Shown piece after piece: positions 16,226-25,363 of a DNA stretch of 64,000 nucleotides (its first letter is position 1; every line of letters begins with the position of its first letter). The position numbers were made by a program, and so were the translations under genes. The notes under the pieces are model-generated. The model did no database searches, was not told where the DNA came from, and was given only the letters and a program-made list of their open reading frames with translations. Origin of the DNA: Peribacillus frigoritolerans (GTDB lineage: Bacteria > Bacillota > Bacilli > Bacillales > DSM-1321); NCBI RefSeq assembly GCF_040250305.1, contig NZ_CP158190.1, forward strand, positions 1,272,001 to 1,336,000, given 5' to 3'.

Positions 16226-17842
16226 ATGATGGATACTCCATTGATCATGACTCAAATCATTGAGAGAGCTGAAAAATATTTTCCGAAGAAAGAGGTAGTT
16301 TCGCGTACGGATGGTGGAATTCACACATTTACATATGCAGAGATTGCTGAACGTACAAGAAGGCTGACCAGTAATCTTGAAAAATTCGGCATTCAAACAG
16401 GTGACCGTATTGGAACACTTGCCTGGAACCATCATCGGCATTTAGAAGCATATTTTGCGATTCCTTGTCATGGTGCTGTCCTTCATACAATCAATATGCG
16501 TCTGTCTCCTCAACATGTTTCTTATATCGTCAATAGTGCGGAGGATCGATTACTATTGATAGACCCGGATGTCATTCCCCTCTTGGAAGCAATTAAAGAT
16601 GAGTTAACGACAGTGGAAGGGTATATCATTATGACGGATAAAGAGGAGCTGCCTGATACGACCCTTTCACCCATTTATCATTATGAAAGATTATTAGCAG
16701 AAGGGAATCCGAAACAGCCATTCATTCAAACCTTGGATGAAAATGCGCCTGCCGGCATATGTTATACTTCCGCCACGACCGGGAATCCGAAAGGTGTGGT
16801 TTATTCACATCGCGGAATTTTGCTGCATGCGATTGCACTGGGGCTTGCCGATTCCACAGCAATAAGCGAACGTGATGTGGCCCTTCCTGTCGTGCCCATG
16901 TTTCATGTAAACGCTTGGGGCATGCCTTTTGCCAGTGTTTGGTTTGGAACGAAGATGGTTTTGCCGGGACCCTATTTCACCCCGAAGATTTTGGCTGAGC
17001 TTATAGAAACGGAGAAGGTTACAATCGCAGCAGGGGTGCCGACGATATGGCTGGGCTTATTGAAGGAGCTGGAAGAAGGCAGCCATGATACGAGCAGCAT
17101 TCGTGCTGTTCTATGCGGAGGGTCGGCTGCTCCGAAAAGCATGATTAAAACCTTTGAACAAAAGTATGGGATACCATTCCTGCATGCCTATGGAATGACT
17201 GAAACGAGCCCGCTTGTTTTTGTTTCGAAACCAAAAAGCTATCAGGAAGACCTCCCTGAAGAAGAACTTTATGAGTTGAAGGCCAAGCAGGGCCTTGTTT
17301 CGCCAATGATAGAAATTAAAGTGATCGGTCAGGACGGCGAAGTGAAACCAGATGGAAAGGAAATGGGCGAATTGCTGATCAGGGGTCCTTGGATAGCGAA
17401 TGAGTATTTTAAGGATGAGCGGTCAGAGGATACGTTTAAAGATGGCTGGCTGTATACGGGGGATGTTGTCACGATTGATGAAGAAGGGTTCGTCAAAATC
17501 GTTGACCGGACGAAAGATTTGATAAAAAGCGGCGGTGAGTGGATTTCTTCCGTAGATATAGAGAATGCATTAATGGCCCATGAAGGAATCTTCGAGGCGG
17601 CGGTAATTGCAGTGCCTCACGAAAAATGGCAGGAACGGCCGATCGCCTGTGTTGTCTTGAAGGAGGCATACAAGGGGCAAGTGTCCCAGGAAGACATCAT
17701 CGGATTTTTAATGCCGCAGTTTGCAAAATGGTGGCTGCCGGATGAAGTGGTCTTTTTGGATGAAATCCCGAAAACGGGTGTTGGGAAGTTCTTGAAAAGG
17801 GCATTGCGTGATCAGCTTCAGGATAAATATATCAATAAATAA
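16226..17842 (+). CDS. Acyl-CoA ligase (AMP-forming; medium/long-chain type)
   Basis: Protein of 538 residues with start ATG 16226 behind AGGGGGAG. Adenylate-forming motifs: P-loop TSATTGNPKGVVYSH, YGMTETSP, GWLYTGDVVTIDEEGFVKIVDR, the hinge RTKDLIKSGGEW and the catalytic Lys region PKTGVGKFLKR. It activates a carboxylic acid to acyl-AMP and then acyl-CoA. The sequence style is that of AlkK-like fatty acyl-CoA synthetases. It is followed at 92 bp by an enoyl-CoA hydratase, which fits fatty-acid degradation. Confidence 0.88.
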   Translation: MMDTPLIMTQIIERAEKYFPKKEVVSRTDGGIHTFTYAEIAERTRRLTSNLEKFGIQTGDRIGTLAWNHHRHLEAYFAIPCHGAVLHTINMRLSPQHVSYIVNSAEDRLLLIDPDVIPLLEAIKDELTTVEGYIIMTDKEELPDTTLSPIYHYERLLAEGNPKQPFIQTLDENAPAGICYTSATTGNPKGVVYSHRGILLHAIALGLADSTAISERDVALPVVPMFHVNAWGMPFASVWFGTKMVLPGPYFTPKILAELIETEKVTIAAGVPTIWLGLLKELEEGSHDTSSIRAVLCGGSAAPKSMIKTFEQKYGIPFLHAYGMTETSPLVFVSKPKSYQEDLPEEELYELKAKQGLVSPMIEIKVIGQDGEVKPDGKEMGELLIRGPWIANEYFKDERSEDTFKDGWLYTGDVVTIDEEGFVKIVDRTKDLIKSGGEWISSVDIENALMAHEGIFEAAVIAVPHEKWQERPIACVVLKEAYKGQVSQEDIIGFLMPQFAKWWLPDEVVFLDEIPKTGVGKFLKRALRDQLQDKYINK

Positions 17843-17934
17843 TGCTGGGTTTGTATAATTGTAACTTTTCCCCCTATTCTGATAATGGGGAGGGATATAT
17901 AATAGAGTCATAGAACGAAAGAGGAGGAAATAAA

Positions 17935-18732
17935 TTGAGTATTGAATCGACATCACCTGCAGGCACTGTTTTAGTCACATATTCGGACAGGACGGCCACT
18001 GTTGCAATGAACCGTCCAGAGGCCATGAATGCTTTAAATCCGAAAATGCTGCATGACTTTATTCATGCCTTGAAGGAAGTAAGTGAGAATGATGATGTGG
18101 ATGTCGTCATTTTAAAAGGGAATGGGAAAGCATTTTCCGCAGGTGGTGACATTAAGATGATGCTCTCGCCTGGAAAAGAAAACGCTTTCGATGAACTGAT
18201 GGATGGAATCAGTGAATTGGTGACCACTCTATACTTCATGCCTAAATTGACCATCAGTGCCATTCATGGTGCAGCTGCAGGGCTTGGGTTAAGTATAGCT
18301 CTTGCAACCGATCATCTTATTGCCGATTCAGAAAGTAAGGTTGCGATGAATTTTATCGGGATTGGATTAATCCCCGATGGCGGCGGACACTTCTTCCTTG
18401 AACGTCGTCTTGGTGAAGTGGGTGCAAAAGAACTAATCTGGGAAGGTAAAGTGCTTACTGCGCTTGAAGCAAAAGAAAAGGGCCTCATTCATGAAGTGGC
18501 TGACGGAACCTTGGAACATGCGGTAGAGAAGAAAGTGCAATCATGGCTGCAAAGCCCGGTTCAGGCCATGATTAAAACGAAAAAAATCCTTAGTGAAAAA
18601 AATCGCCCGCTATTGATTAAGATCCTTGAGATTGAAAAAGCTGCCCAGATGAAAATGCGCGAAACAGCGGACCACCAAGAGGGAATAAAAGCATTCGTGG
18701 AAAAAAGGAAACCGAACTTCATCGGAAAATGA
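17935..18732 (+). CDS. yhaR: Enoyl-CoA hydratase/isomerase family protein (YhaR-like)
   Basis: Protein of 265 residues with TTG start at 17935 behind GAGGAGGAAAT. Crotonase motifs: NRPEAMNALNPKM, the oxyanion-hole AFSAGGDIKMM and HGAAAGLGLSIALATDH, then IGLIPDGGGHFFL. It hydrates 2-enoyl-CoA or catalyses a related crotonase reaction. B. subtilis has a crotonase (YhaR) in this neighbourhood. It probably works with the preceding acyl-CoA ligase. Confidence 0.88.
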   Translation: MSIESTSPAGTVLVTYSDRTATVAMNRPEAMNALNPKMLHDFIHALKEVSENDDVDVVILKGNGKAFSAGGDIKMMLSPGKENAFDELMDGISELVTTLYFMPKLTISAIHGAAAGLGLSIALATDHLIADSESKVAMNFIGIGLIPDGGGHFFLERRLGEVGAKELIWEGKVLTALEAKEKGLIHEVADGTLEHAVEKKVQSWLQSPVQAMIKTKKILSEKNRPLLIKILEIEKAAQMKMRETADHQEGIKAFVEKRKPNFIGK

Positions 18733-18735
18733 ATG

Positions 18736-18771
18736 AAAAAGGCCGTCACGTTATCGTGACGGCCCTTTTTA
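18736..18771 (+). terminator. Terminator after the enoyl-CoA hydratase
   Basis: Stem GGCCGTCACG/CGTGACGGCC with loop TTAT, followed by CTTTTTATAT and preceded by AAAAA, so it may also act on the opposite strand. Confidence 0.9.
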
Positions 18772-18819
18772 TATAAGGAAACTAGATCATATTTTTAGTG
18801 TTTGCGCTTCCATTTTCAA

Positions 18820-19008
18820 TCAGCGATGAAAAAGCAATAAAGCGCCTGAAGGTGATGTGCAGCGATGTGTTTGATCTTGATAGTTTTTTTCCTTCAATAG
18901 ATTTTGTCCCAATTCTTTAGCTTGTTCATCATTCTCGGCTGTAAATGATTCATCCAATAGTTTTTCCCCTGACGGTTCAAAAACGGTTAATTTGTATATT
19001 CTGCTCAT
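18820..19008 (-). CDS. yhzD: YhzD-like small protein
   Basis: Protein of 62 residues from ATG 19008 (MSRIYKLTVFEPSGE..), chosen because AAGGGAG lies upstream; a longer in-frame start lacks a ribosome site. Pattern YKLTVFEPSGEKLLDESFTAENDEQAKELGQ.. followed by EKTH-like QTHRCTSPSGALLLF resembles YhzD of B. subtilis, which also sits in this region. Function unknown. Confidence 0.65.
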   Translation of the reverse strand: MSRIYKLTVFEPSGEKLLDESFTAENDEQAKELGQNLLKEKNYQDQTHRCTSPSGALLLFHR

Positions 19009-19188
19009 TTTCAAAAACTCCCTTATCAAAAATGTTATTGTCTTAGGAACTGTTATAAAAATTTTATCATTATCTGTCAATTTTGACTATTATTATGTGA
19101 GGGAAATGTATTAAGACAGGGAATATTGATAAGTAGCTGAATATCTTGAAAAACGATGGAAAATAACTATACCGAACTAACTTCAAAA

Positions 19189-19215
19189 CAAAACCTATTT
19201 ATACTAGAGGAATTC
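19189..19215 (+). promoter_or_regulatory. Possible CymR box upstream of cysK
   Basis: The sequence ends in AGAGGAATTC and agrees at most specified positions with the CymR consensus as I remember it, TAAWWNC...ATMGGAATTT. It lies immediately upstream of the candidate -35. CymR represses cysteine biosynthesis genes including cysK in B. subtilis. By-eye match only. Confidence 0.35.
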
Positions 19216-19220
19216 TCTCT

Positions 19221-19249
19221 TTAAAATGAAAAATCATAAATGATATAAT
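19221..19249 (+). promoter_or_regulatory. Candidate sigma-A promoter of cysK
   Basis: -35 TTAAAA at 19221-19226 and -10 TATAAT at 19244-19249 with a 17-bp spacer, 55 bp upstream of the start codon. Confidence 0.55.
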
Positions 19250-19304
19250 AAACCTGAGTAAAAGTGCATCTAGGAAGTGTATGGATCGAAGGGGGATTTT
19301 TTGA

Positions 19305-20228
19305 ATGACGGTAAAAATCGTTAATAATATCACTGAATTGATAGGAGATACACCTGTTGTAAGGATTAATCATTTAACGGCGGAGGGTGACGCTGAAGTA
19401 TTTGTGAAACTTGAATATTTCAATCCGAGCCGCAGTGTAAAGGATCGGGCTGCATTCAACTTAATTAGGCAGGCTGAACTGGACGGCATCATTCAATCCG
19501 GGGCCACGATCATAGAACCAACATCAGGTAATACAGGTATTGGGCTTGCTATGAATGCCGCTGCAAAGGGGTATCGGGCGATTATGGTCATGCCGGATAA
19601 TATGTCGAAAGAAAGAATCAACATCTTAAAGGCATACGGAGCGGAAGTTGTCCTCACCCCTGCATCAGAGCGGATGCCGGGAGCCATTCGTAAAGCTGAG
19701 GAACTAGCCGCAGAAATTCCTAATAGCTTTATTCCGCAGCAATTCGAAAACCAAGCAAATCCTGATATTCACAGAGTGACGACAGCAGTCGAGATTCTAG
19801 ATCAGATGGATGGCAACCTGGATGTGTTTGTCGCTACTGCCGGAACGGGAGGAACGATAACCGGTACAGGTGAAGCTTTAAAAGAACATCTGCCGGATTT
19901 AAGGGTTGTAGTTGTCGAGCCTAAGGGTTCCCCAGTTCTTTCCGGCGGAAAGCCTGGTCCTCATAAGTTAGTGGGTACGAGCCCTGGATTTATCCCCACC
20001 ATCTTAAATACAGAGGTATTTGATGAAATCGTTCAAGCGGCTGATGAAGATGCAATATCCACCATGAAGGATCTGGCTTCGAAGGAAGGGATATTGATTG
20101 GACCTTCAGGAGGTGCCTCTGTCTGGACTGCCCTGCAGGAAGCCCGTCGTCTTGGAAGTGGAAAACGAGTATTATGCATTGCACCGGATAATGGTGAACG
20201 CTATTTAAGTATGGATATTTTTGAATGA
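19305..20228 (+). CDS. cysK: Cysteine synthase (O-acetylserine sulfhydrylase)
   Basis: PLP enzyme of 307 residues that makes cysteine from O-acetylserine and sulfide. The PLP Lys lies in NPSRSVKDRAAFN, the substrate loop is EPTSGNTGIGLAM and the phosphate-binding loop is TAGTGGTITGTGE. Length matches CysK (~308). Ribosome site GAAGGGGGA precedes ATG 19305. A CysM-like or cystathionine-synthase-like paralogue is the alternative, as some residues differ from B. subtilis CysK (SRSVKDR rather than GSSVKDR). It is monocistronic, with its own terminator. Confidence 0.85.
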   Translation: MTVKIVNNITELIGDTPVVRINHLTAEGDAEVFVKLEYFNPSRSVKDRAAFNLIRQAELDGIIQSGATIIEPTSGNTGIGLAMNAAAKGYRAIMVMPDNMSKERINILKAYGAEVVLTPASERMPGAIRKAEELAAEIPNSFIPQQFENQANPDIHRVTTAVEILDQMDGNLDVFVATAGTGGTITGTGEALKEHLPDLRVVVVEPKGSPVLSGGKPGPHKLVGTSPGFIPTILNTEVFDEIVQAADEDAISTMKDLASKEGILIGPSGGASVWTALQEARRLGSGKRVLCIAPDNGERYLSMDIFE

Positions 20229-20230
20229 TG

Positions 20231-20283
20231 AAAAAGACCGAATGCCGTGCATGAAACAATGTTCACGCCATTCGGTCTTTTTC
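20231..20283 (+). terminator. Terminator after cysK
   Basis: Outer stem AAAAAGACCGAATG/CATTCGGTCTTTTT with a small inner CGTG/CACG pairing. Confidence 0.88.
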
Positions 20284-20399
20284 CTGTTGAATTTGCCCAT
20301 ACTGCATGATGACGTATTAAAATAATAATGTATGGGAAAGTATGTTCTGTTCATGTTAAAATTAAATGTGAAATGTTGATAGAAATCGAGGTGACACTT

Positions 20400-21611
20400 A
20401 TGAGCGGTGTGAGGTTCATTCATGCGGCGGATCTCCATCTGGATAGTCCCTTTTCGGGGTTGAAGGATATGCCGTCAACTATATTAAAGGAATTAAGGGA
20501 AGCTCCTTTTAAAGCTTTTCAAACTATCATTAATGAAGCAATTTCCCTTCAGGTTGACTTTATCGTGTTATCGGGGGATCTATTTGACGGGGAGAATCGG
20601 AGTCTCAGGACACAGGTCCGCTTTCGGACGGAAATGGAAAAACTCCAGCAGCATCAGATCCCTGCCTATATCATTCATGGTAACCATGATCATCTCAGCG
20701 GCTCATGGATTACTGTGGAGCTGCCGGATAATGTCCACGTATTTTCAGGGCAAACCGAAGTGAAACGGTTTGAAAAAATCGATGGGACGACTGTCCACCT
20801 TTATGGGTTCAGTTATCCGCGCCGTCACGTAAGGGAGAGAATGATCGAAACCTACATAAAAGCTGAAGGGGCCGATTATCATATAGGTCTGCTTCATGGG
20901 AATTTGGAAGGCAATTCCGAACATAGCCCATACGCCCCTTTTTCATTGAAGGAACTAGCTGCCAAAGATTTCGATTACTGGGCATTAGGCCATATTCATA
21001 AGCATCAGGTGGTTTCAGAAGATCCGCTAGTGATATACCCAGGAAATATTCAAGGCAGGAACAGAAAGGAGTCTGGCATTAAAGGGTGCCTGCTCGTCGA
21101 ATTCGACGGGGACATGAAGCGTCATTCCTTTATTGAAACTTCTGAAGTGATATGGGAAAGCGATACAATTGAAATAACCGCGGATGGTGGATTTGATGCC
21201 CTGTTCAAGCAATGCAGGGAAGTAATTGAACGGAAGGGCATCGATGGGAGAAGCTTTCTTTTGGAATTGAAGCTGGATGCAGGAGACGCAGCAGGCCCTT
21301 CCGGGGAATATCTTGAAGAATTGACCCGGATCTTGCAGGACGAGGACCAAGGGGAATCGTTTGTCTGGGTGTATAAAATCAAAGTCATCCAGTCGATGCC
21401 GATGATTAGGTCAAATGAAACATTATTGCCATTTATGGCTGAGGTATCAATGCTTGCATCTGAATTCGATGATACGGATGCTGCTCTGGCCCCGCTTTAT
21501 ATTCATCCGGGTGCAAGAAGGTTTCTTGATACAATAGAGCCAAAAGAGCAGAGGGAACTTGTGGATGAAGCGGAAAGATGGCTTTTGCACGTTTTTGATG
21601 CGAATAAATGA
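20400..21611 (+). CDS. yhaO: DNA repair exonuclease subunit YhaO (SbcD/Mre11-like)
   Basis: Protein of 403 residues; the start is ATG 20400 (MSGVRFIHAADLHLD) with GAGGTGA upstream. Calcineurin-like phosphoesterase motifs are all present: HAADLHLD, LSGDLFDG, HGNHDH, LLHGN and ALGHIHKHQ. These bind two metal ions as in SbcD/Mre11 nucleases. It lies 21 bp before yhaN, an SbcC/Rad50-like partner, so the two likely form a DNA end-processing complex. B. subtilis YhaO is about 408 residues. Confidence 0.92.
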   Translation: MSGVRFIHAADLHLDSPFSGLKDMPSTILKELREAPFKAFQTIINEAISLQVDFIVLSGDLFDGENRSLRTQVRFRTEMEKLQQHQIPAYIIHGNHDHLSGSWITVELPDNVHVFSGQTEVKRFEKIDGTTVHLYGFSYPRRHVRERMIETYIKAEGADYHIGLLHGNLEGNSEHSPYAPFSLKELAAKDFDYWALGHIHKHQVVSEDPLVIYPGNIQGRNRKESGIKGCLLVEFDGDMKRHSFIETSEVIWESDTIEITADGGFDALFKQCREVIERKGIDGRSFLLELKLDAGDAAGPSGEYLEELTRILQDEDQGESFVWVYKIKVIQSMPMIRSNETLLPFMAEVSMLASEFDDTDAALAPLYIHPGARRFLDTIEPKEQRELVDEAERWLLHVFDANK

Positions 21612-21632
21612 GTGTAGGGAGGAGGAACGGGT

Positions 21633-24600
21633 TTGATTATTAAAGACCTCCATGTTTATGGTTACGGTAAACTGGAAAATCAGCGTTTTCCTGAATTGGG
21701 ACAGCTGCAGATTTTCTTTGGGGAAAATGAATCGGGCAAGTCAACCATCATGTCCTTCATTCATAGTATGCTGTTTGGTTTTCCGACAAAGGTTCAAAAC
21801 GAACCGCGTTACGAGCCCAAAATGCATGCCAAATATGGGGGAAGGCTCAGTCTCATAACAAAAAAAGATGGGGAAATCGTTATTGAACGTGTGAAGGGAA
21901 AAGCTACTGGCGATGTAAAATTGACCTTCGAGGATGGAAGGGTCGGCGGCGAGGAAGAATTGAATGAGATTCTCCATGGCGTTGATAAAAACTATTACCA
22001 AGCCATTTTTTCTTTCGACCTTCAAGGGCTGCAGGGATTACATACACTAAGTGAAGGTACCATGAGTAAATATCTGCTTTCAGCTGGGCTGATCGGGAAT
22101 GATAAACTTCTTGAAGCCGAAACGAAATTGCAAAAAGAGCTCGATTCAAGGTTCAAGCCATCAGGCCAAAAACCTTTACTGAATGTGAGATTGAAAGAAC
22201 TTAAGGAATTGCAGAAAAAGGTGAAAGCATCAGAAGAAGAACAGCAGTCGTATACGGCATTACTTCAGGAAGAAGCAAAACTTAAGGAGGAGCTCTACAA
22301 AGTCACGGAAGATATTCAAGAGATTGAAGAAAACCTTGTTGACGTGAGCACTTTTTTGCGAATTAAACCCTTGGTTGAAGAACAGGGGGAACTTGAGGCC
22401 GAAATAAGTGAAATTCCGGAAGTGAGTTTTCCTGTTGATGGCTTAAAAAGGCTTGAACAGCTACAGGCAGTTGGAATGCCCATGAAAGCTCAACTTGCGG
22501 CATTGATCGAGAAAAAGGACAAACTTGAGGAAAGACTCACGGAAATCGAAATCAATCCGTTCATCAAGGAGCATAAAGAGCAAATTGAACATGCAATCGA
22601 TCAAGGAACTATGCTTGAGAAGCTCGAGCTGGATATGAGAAAAGCGGAACACGAAAGGCAGTTGGAAGAAAAGAATATCGAAAAGGTGAAGCAGGAATTA
22701 TTCTTGGATGTTTCTGATGATGAAATAAGAAAACTGGATATCAGTACATTCATGAAGGAAAAGGTGAAAAGGGCCGAGAGGGAAAAGCATCAACTCCAAA
22801 ATGATAAGAAGCAGCTTGATGAGAAATATGAACTGCAAAAGGGAAGTCTGGAAACGACAGAAGCCCGCTTGAAGGAGATACAGGCCCAGTTAATGCCAGA
22901 TGAAAAAAGAATCGAGCTGGAGTCCTTATACAACAAGCAGAATAACATCGAATTTGAAGCAGCACAATCGCTTATTCTTGATGAACAAATACTTGAACTT
23001 GAAAAGCAATTGGCATTACAGAGGAAGAAGGAAGCGGATAATCGCAAACGTTCACATATCCTGAATGGCAGTTTATTAGTACTTCTTTGTTTAGGTGCGA
23101 TCGGAAGTTATTTCAGTGAACAGATGTTGTTGGGGATGATACTTCTAGCCGTGGCTGTTCTGTTTGCGGTATCCAGGTATCTTTTTAAAGGTGATGATAT
23201 ATTGTCCGGGTATATCAGGCAATTGGATGAGATGAAAAGGAAAAGGGCCGCAATTGGGACTGAGACCAATAGAGGGAGTGAAGGAGAGTCGATGGGTCGG
23301 CTGCTTGAACTGGACCAACGTCTCCAAAGGCGTTTTGAAAGTGAAAGTTTCAAATATGAAGAAAGGGAGGAAGCGTTTGAATCGACCATTCAGGAATATG
23401 CCGATTGGGAAGCTAGAAGGGACCGGTTGGATAAAGAATTGAGGAGCATCTTAAGCGATTGGGGTCTGTCTTATCCCGGAATGGAAATCAATCTTGAATC
23501 TGTATTTGAACATCTAGAGAAATGGAAGGAAGCCGTTGATAGGAAATATGAAACAATCAAGAGGCATAATTTTCTGCAGGCAGAATTTGAGGGTAAATCA
23601 AAGGCTTTATTTCATTTTGCACACAGCCTTGATTTTGAACCATCCACATGGCGGGAAGCGATTGGCCTATTGAAGCGGGAATTGAATAAAGCGGTTGAAT
23701 TCTCCGTTCAACTAACGCAATGGATGCAGGAACGAAGTCGTTTGACGAACGAAATTGAGCAGCTGACGATGGAAAATGGCTATCTTGATGCAGAAATGGA
23801 AATTCTTTTTAAGTTAGCGAAGGTCAAGGACGAGGAAGAATTCAGGCATGCCGCTGCATTGTTCGAAAAGAAAATCACTTTACAAAAACAGCTTGATTTG
23901 ATTACCATTCAAATTGGGCAATCCAGAATGCTGCCTGATCAAATCCAAACTTACTTAAAACAGGGGATCAATACTTATACATTTGAAAATATAGAACGGA
24001 AACGGAAGGATTCTATAAAGGCGAAATCCCTTTTGTTAGAGAAGCGGGCGGATGCGAAGCATAAGATAAAACAGCTTGAAGTTTCAGGGATTTATGATGA
24101 TTTACTTCATCGTTTTTATGAAGAAAAAGCTGCTTTTAACGAAGAGGCGAAGGAATGGGCGAAATTGGCAATAGCCAAAAGCTTATTGAATAAAACATTG
24201 GACCGATATAAAAGGGAACGCCTACCGAAGGTGATCGCTGATGCCGAGCGGCACTTTTCCTTTTTAACGAATGGGAGCTATCGTAAAATCATCCTTGATC
24301 AGTCGGGAGAAGGAATTTGGGTACAGCGCAATGATGGTTTGAGTTTCAGGGTTGAAGAGGTCAGCCGCGGGACAGCAGAGCAAATTTATGTTTCCCTAAG
24401 GCTCGCTCTTGCTGATCATACTTTTGAAAATGATTCATTCCCTCTCATCATTGATGATAGTTTCGTCAATTTTGATGCGGAAAGGACAAAACGGATGCTC
24501 GAGTTATTGAAAAAAGTTTCGGAAAAGCGGCAAATTTTATTTTTTACTTGTCACCGATATATAATGGAGTACTTTAGCGAAAATCAAGTGATTCGTCTAT

Positions 24601-24653
24601 CCAGCCCCGTATTGCGCCAGGATATGAATGATTTGATCATCCCTGAAATATAA
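21633..24653 (+). CDS. yhaN: SbcC/Rad50-like ATPase YhaN
   Basis: Protein of 1006 residues with TTG start at 21633 behind GGGAGGAGG. N-terminal Walker A GENESGKSTIMSFIHSMLFG (about residue 30) and C-terminal signature/Walker B EVSRGTAEQIYVSLRLAL ... FPLIIDDSFVNFD enclose two long coiled-coil arms. Two hydrophobic segments near residues 472-512 (NGSLLVLLCLGAIGSYF and QMLLGMILLAVAVLFAV) predict membrane attachment in the middle of the coiled coil, an unusual feature for an SMC-like protein. Partner of YhaO; likely role in DNA end processing or repair. Confidence 0.92.
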   Translation: MIIKDLHVYGYGKLENQRFPELGQLQIFFGENESGKSTIMSFIHSMLFGFPTKVQNEPRYEPKMHAKYGGRLSLITKKDGEIVIERVKGKATGDVKLTFEDGRVGGEEELNEILHGVDKNYYQAIFSFDLQGLQGLHTLSEGTMSKYLLSAGLIGNDKLLEAETKLQKELDSRFKPSGQKPLLNVRLKELKELQKKVKASEEEQQSYTALLQEEAKLKEELYKVTEDIQEIEENLVDVSTFLRIKPLVEEQGELEAEISEIPEVSFPVDGLKRLEQLQAVGMPMKAQLAALIEKKDKLEERLTEIEINPFIKEHKEQIEHAIDQGTMLEKLELDMRKAEHERQLEEKNIEKVKQELFLDVSDDEIRKLDISTFMKEKVKRAEREKHQLQNDKKQLDEKYELQKGSLETTEARLKEIQAQLMPDEKRIELESLYNKQNNIEFEAAQSLILDEQILELEKQLALQRKKEADNRKRSHILNGSLLVLLCLGAIGSYFSEQMLLGMILLAVAVLFAVSRYLFKGDDILSGYIRQLDEMKRKRAAIGTETNRGSEGESMGRLLELDQRLQRRFESESFKYEEREEAFESTIQEYADWEARRDRLDKELRSILSDWGLSYPGMEINLESVFEHLEKWKEAVDRKYETIKRHNFLQAEFEGKSKALFHFAHSLDFEPSTWREAIGLLKRELNKAVEFSVQLTQWMQERSRLTNEIEQLTMENGYLDAEMEILFKLAKVKDEEEFRHAAALFEKKITLQKQLDLITIQIGQSRMLPDQIQTYLKQGINTYTFENIERKRKDSIKAKSLLLEKRADAKHKIKQLEVSGIYDDLLHRFYEEKAAFNEEAKEWAKLAIAKSLLNKTLDRYKRERLPKVIADAERHFSFLTNGSYRKIILDQSGEGIWVQRNDGLSFRVEEVSRGTAEQIYVSLRLALADHTFENDSFPLIIDDSFVNFDAERTKRMLELLKKVSEKRQILFFTCHRYIMEYFSENQVIRLSSPVLRQDMNDLIIPEI

Positions 24654-24688
24654 TGGGTTTTAAACTATAGATAAAGAGAGTGAAGTCA

Positions 24689-25102
24689 TTGAATATGAAT
24701 GAGTTTGTAAGCCACCATGATTCTTCTTTGAAGTTAATCATCGAAAAGGAGTTTCCCGGTAAACGATGTGTTGGGGGAAAATATTCTGCCAAAGGACATA
24801 GCATCACTTTATATGAGAGAGATATCGAAATTCAGTGTGAACGCTCCCTAGGCTCGCTTGCAAGGCTTGAGGAATATACATGGGTGATCCTCACGCATGA
24901 GATGGGCCACGCATCAGACCCCGATCTTGCTGTGCTTAGTGAGGAGCTACACAGTACAGGAAAATCAGAAATCCTTTATCAAATAGAGGTCAATGCATGG
25001 AATATTGCAGAAGGATTAATTCCTTTTATCGATCAGGATTTATTTACCTTCATTAGGGATGAATCCTTGGCACATTGTACAAATCGACTGCTGGTCGGTT
25101 AA
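24689..25102 (+). CDS. Small HExxH putative metallopeptidase-like protein
   Basis: About 137 residues. The start is uncertain: TTG 24689 has AAAGAGAG eight bases upstream, GTG 24680 overlaps that signal and ATG 24695 is rather far. The core ILTHEMGHASDPDLAVLSEEL contains a HEMGH zinc-protease motif with a following Asp/Glu-rich helix and a downstream EVNAWNIAEG, as in ImmA/IrrE-like or minigluzincin-type proteins. No signal peptide, so cytosolic. Activity is inferred from the motif alone. Confidence 0.72.
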   Translation: MNMNEFVSHHDSSLKLIIEKEFPGKRCVGGKYSAKGHSITLYERDIEIQCERSLGSLARLEEYTWVILTHEMGHASDPDLAVLSEELHSTGKSEILYQIEVNAWNIAEGLIPFIDQDLFTFIRDESLAHCTNRLLVG

Positions 25103-25133
25103 AAAGCTCTCCATATGGAGGGCTTTTTTATTT
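25100..25133 (+). terminator. Terminator after the HEMGH protein gene
   Basis: AAAAAGCTCTCC-ATAT-GGAGGGCTTTTTT hairpin with one wobble pair and a strong T-run. Confidence 0.88.
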
Positions 25134-25303
25134 TCCGCTAAATGGAGATTCCGGAGATGAAGCACGGACTGATGAATCGGGGAGCTAGGAAAATGGTATT
25201 AATGTTTCCAAAGGAAGCTTCATATCTTTAAAGGAGCGTTCACTTTAATGAATCATAACAGGAATGGGACATGAAAGTTTTTGGTTTATATTCTTTTTTA
25301 AGA

Positions 25304-25332
25304 TTGACAGTGAGAATCATTTTCATTAAACT
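25304..25332 (+). promoter_or_regulatory. Promoter with embedded Fur box
   Basis: -35 TTGACA at 25304-25309 and -10 TAAACT at 25327-25332 with a 17-bp spacer. The spacer holds TGAGAATCATTTTCATTA (25311-25328), a close match to the Fur-type TGATAATNATTATCA repeat. Iron-loaded Fur would block this promoter. Confidence 0.82.
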
Positions 25333-25363
25333 GGTATTATTAGACTAAAAGGGGAGTATTTTA

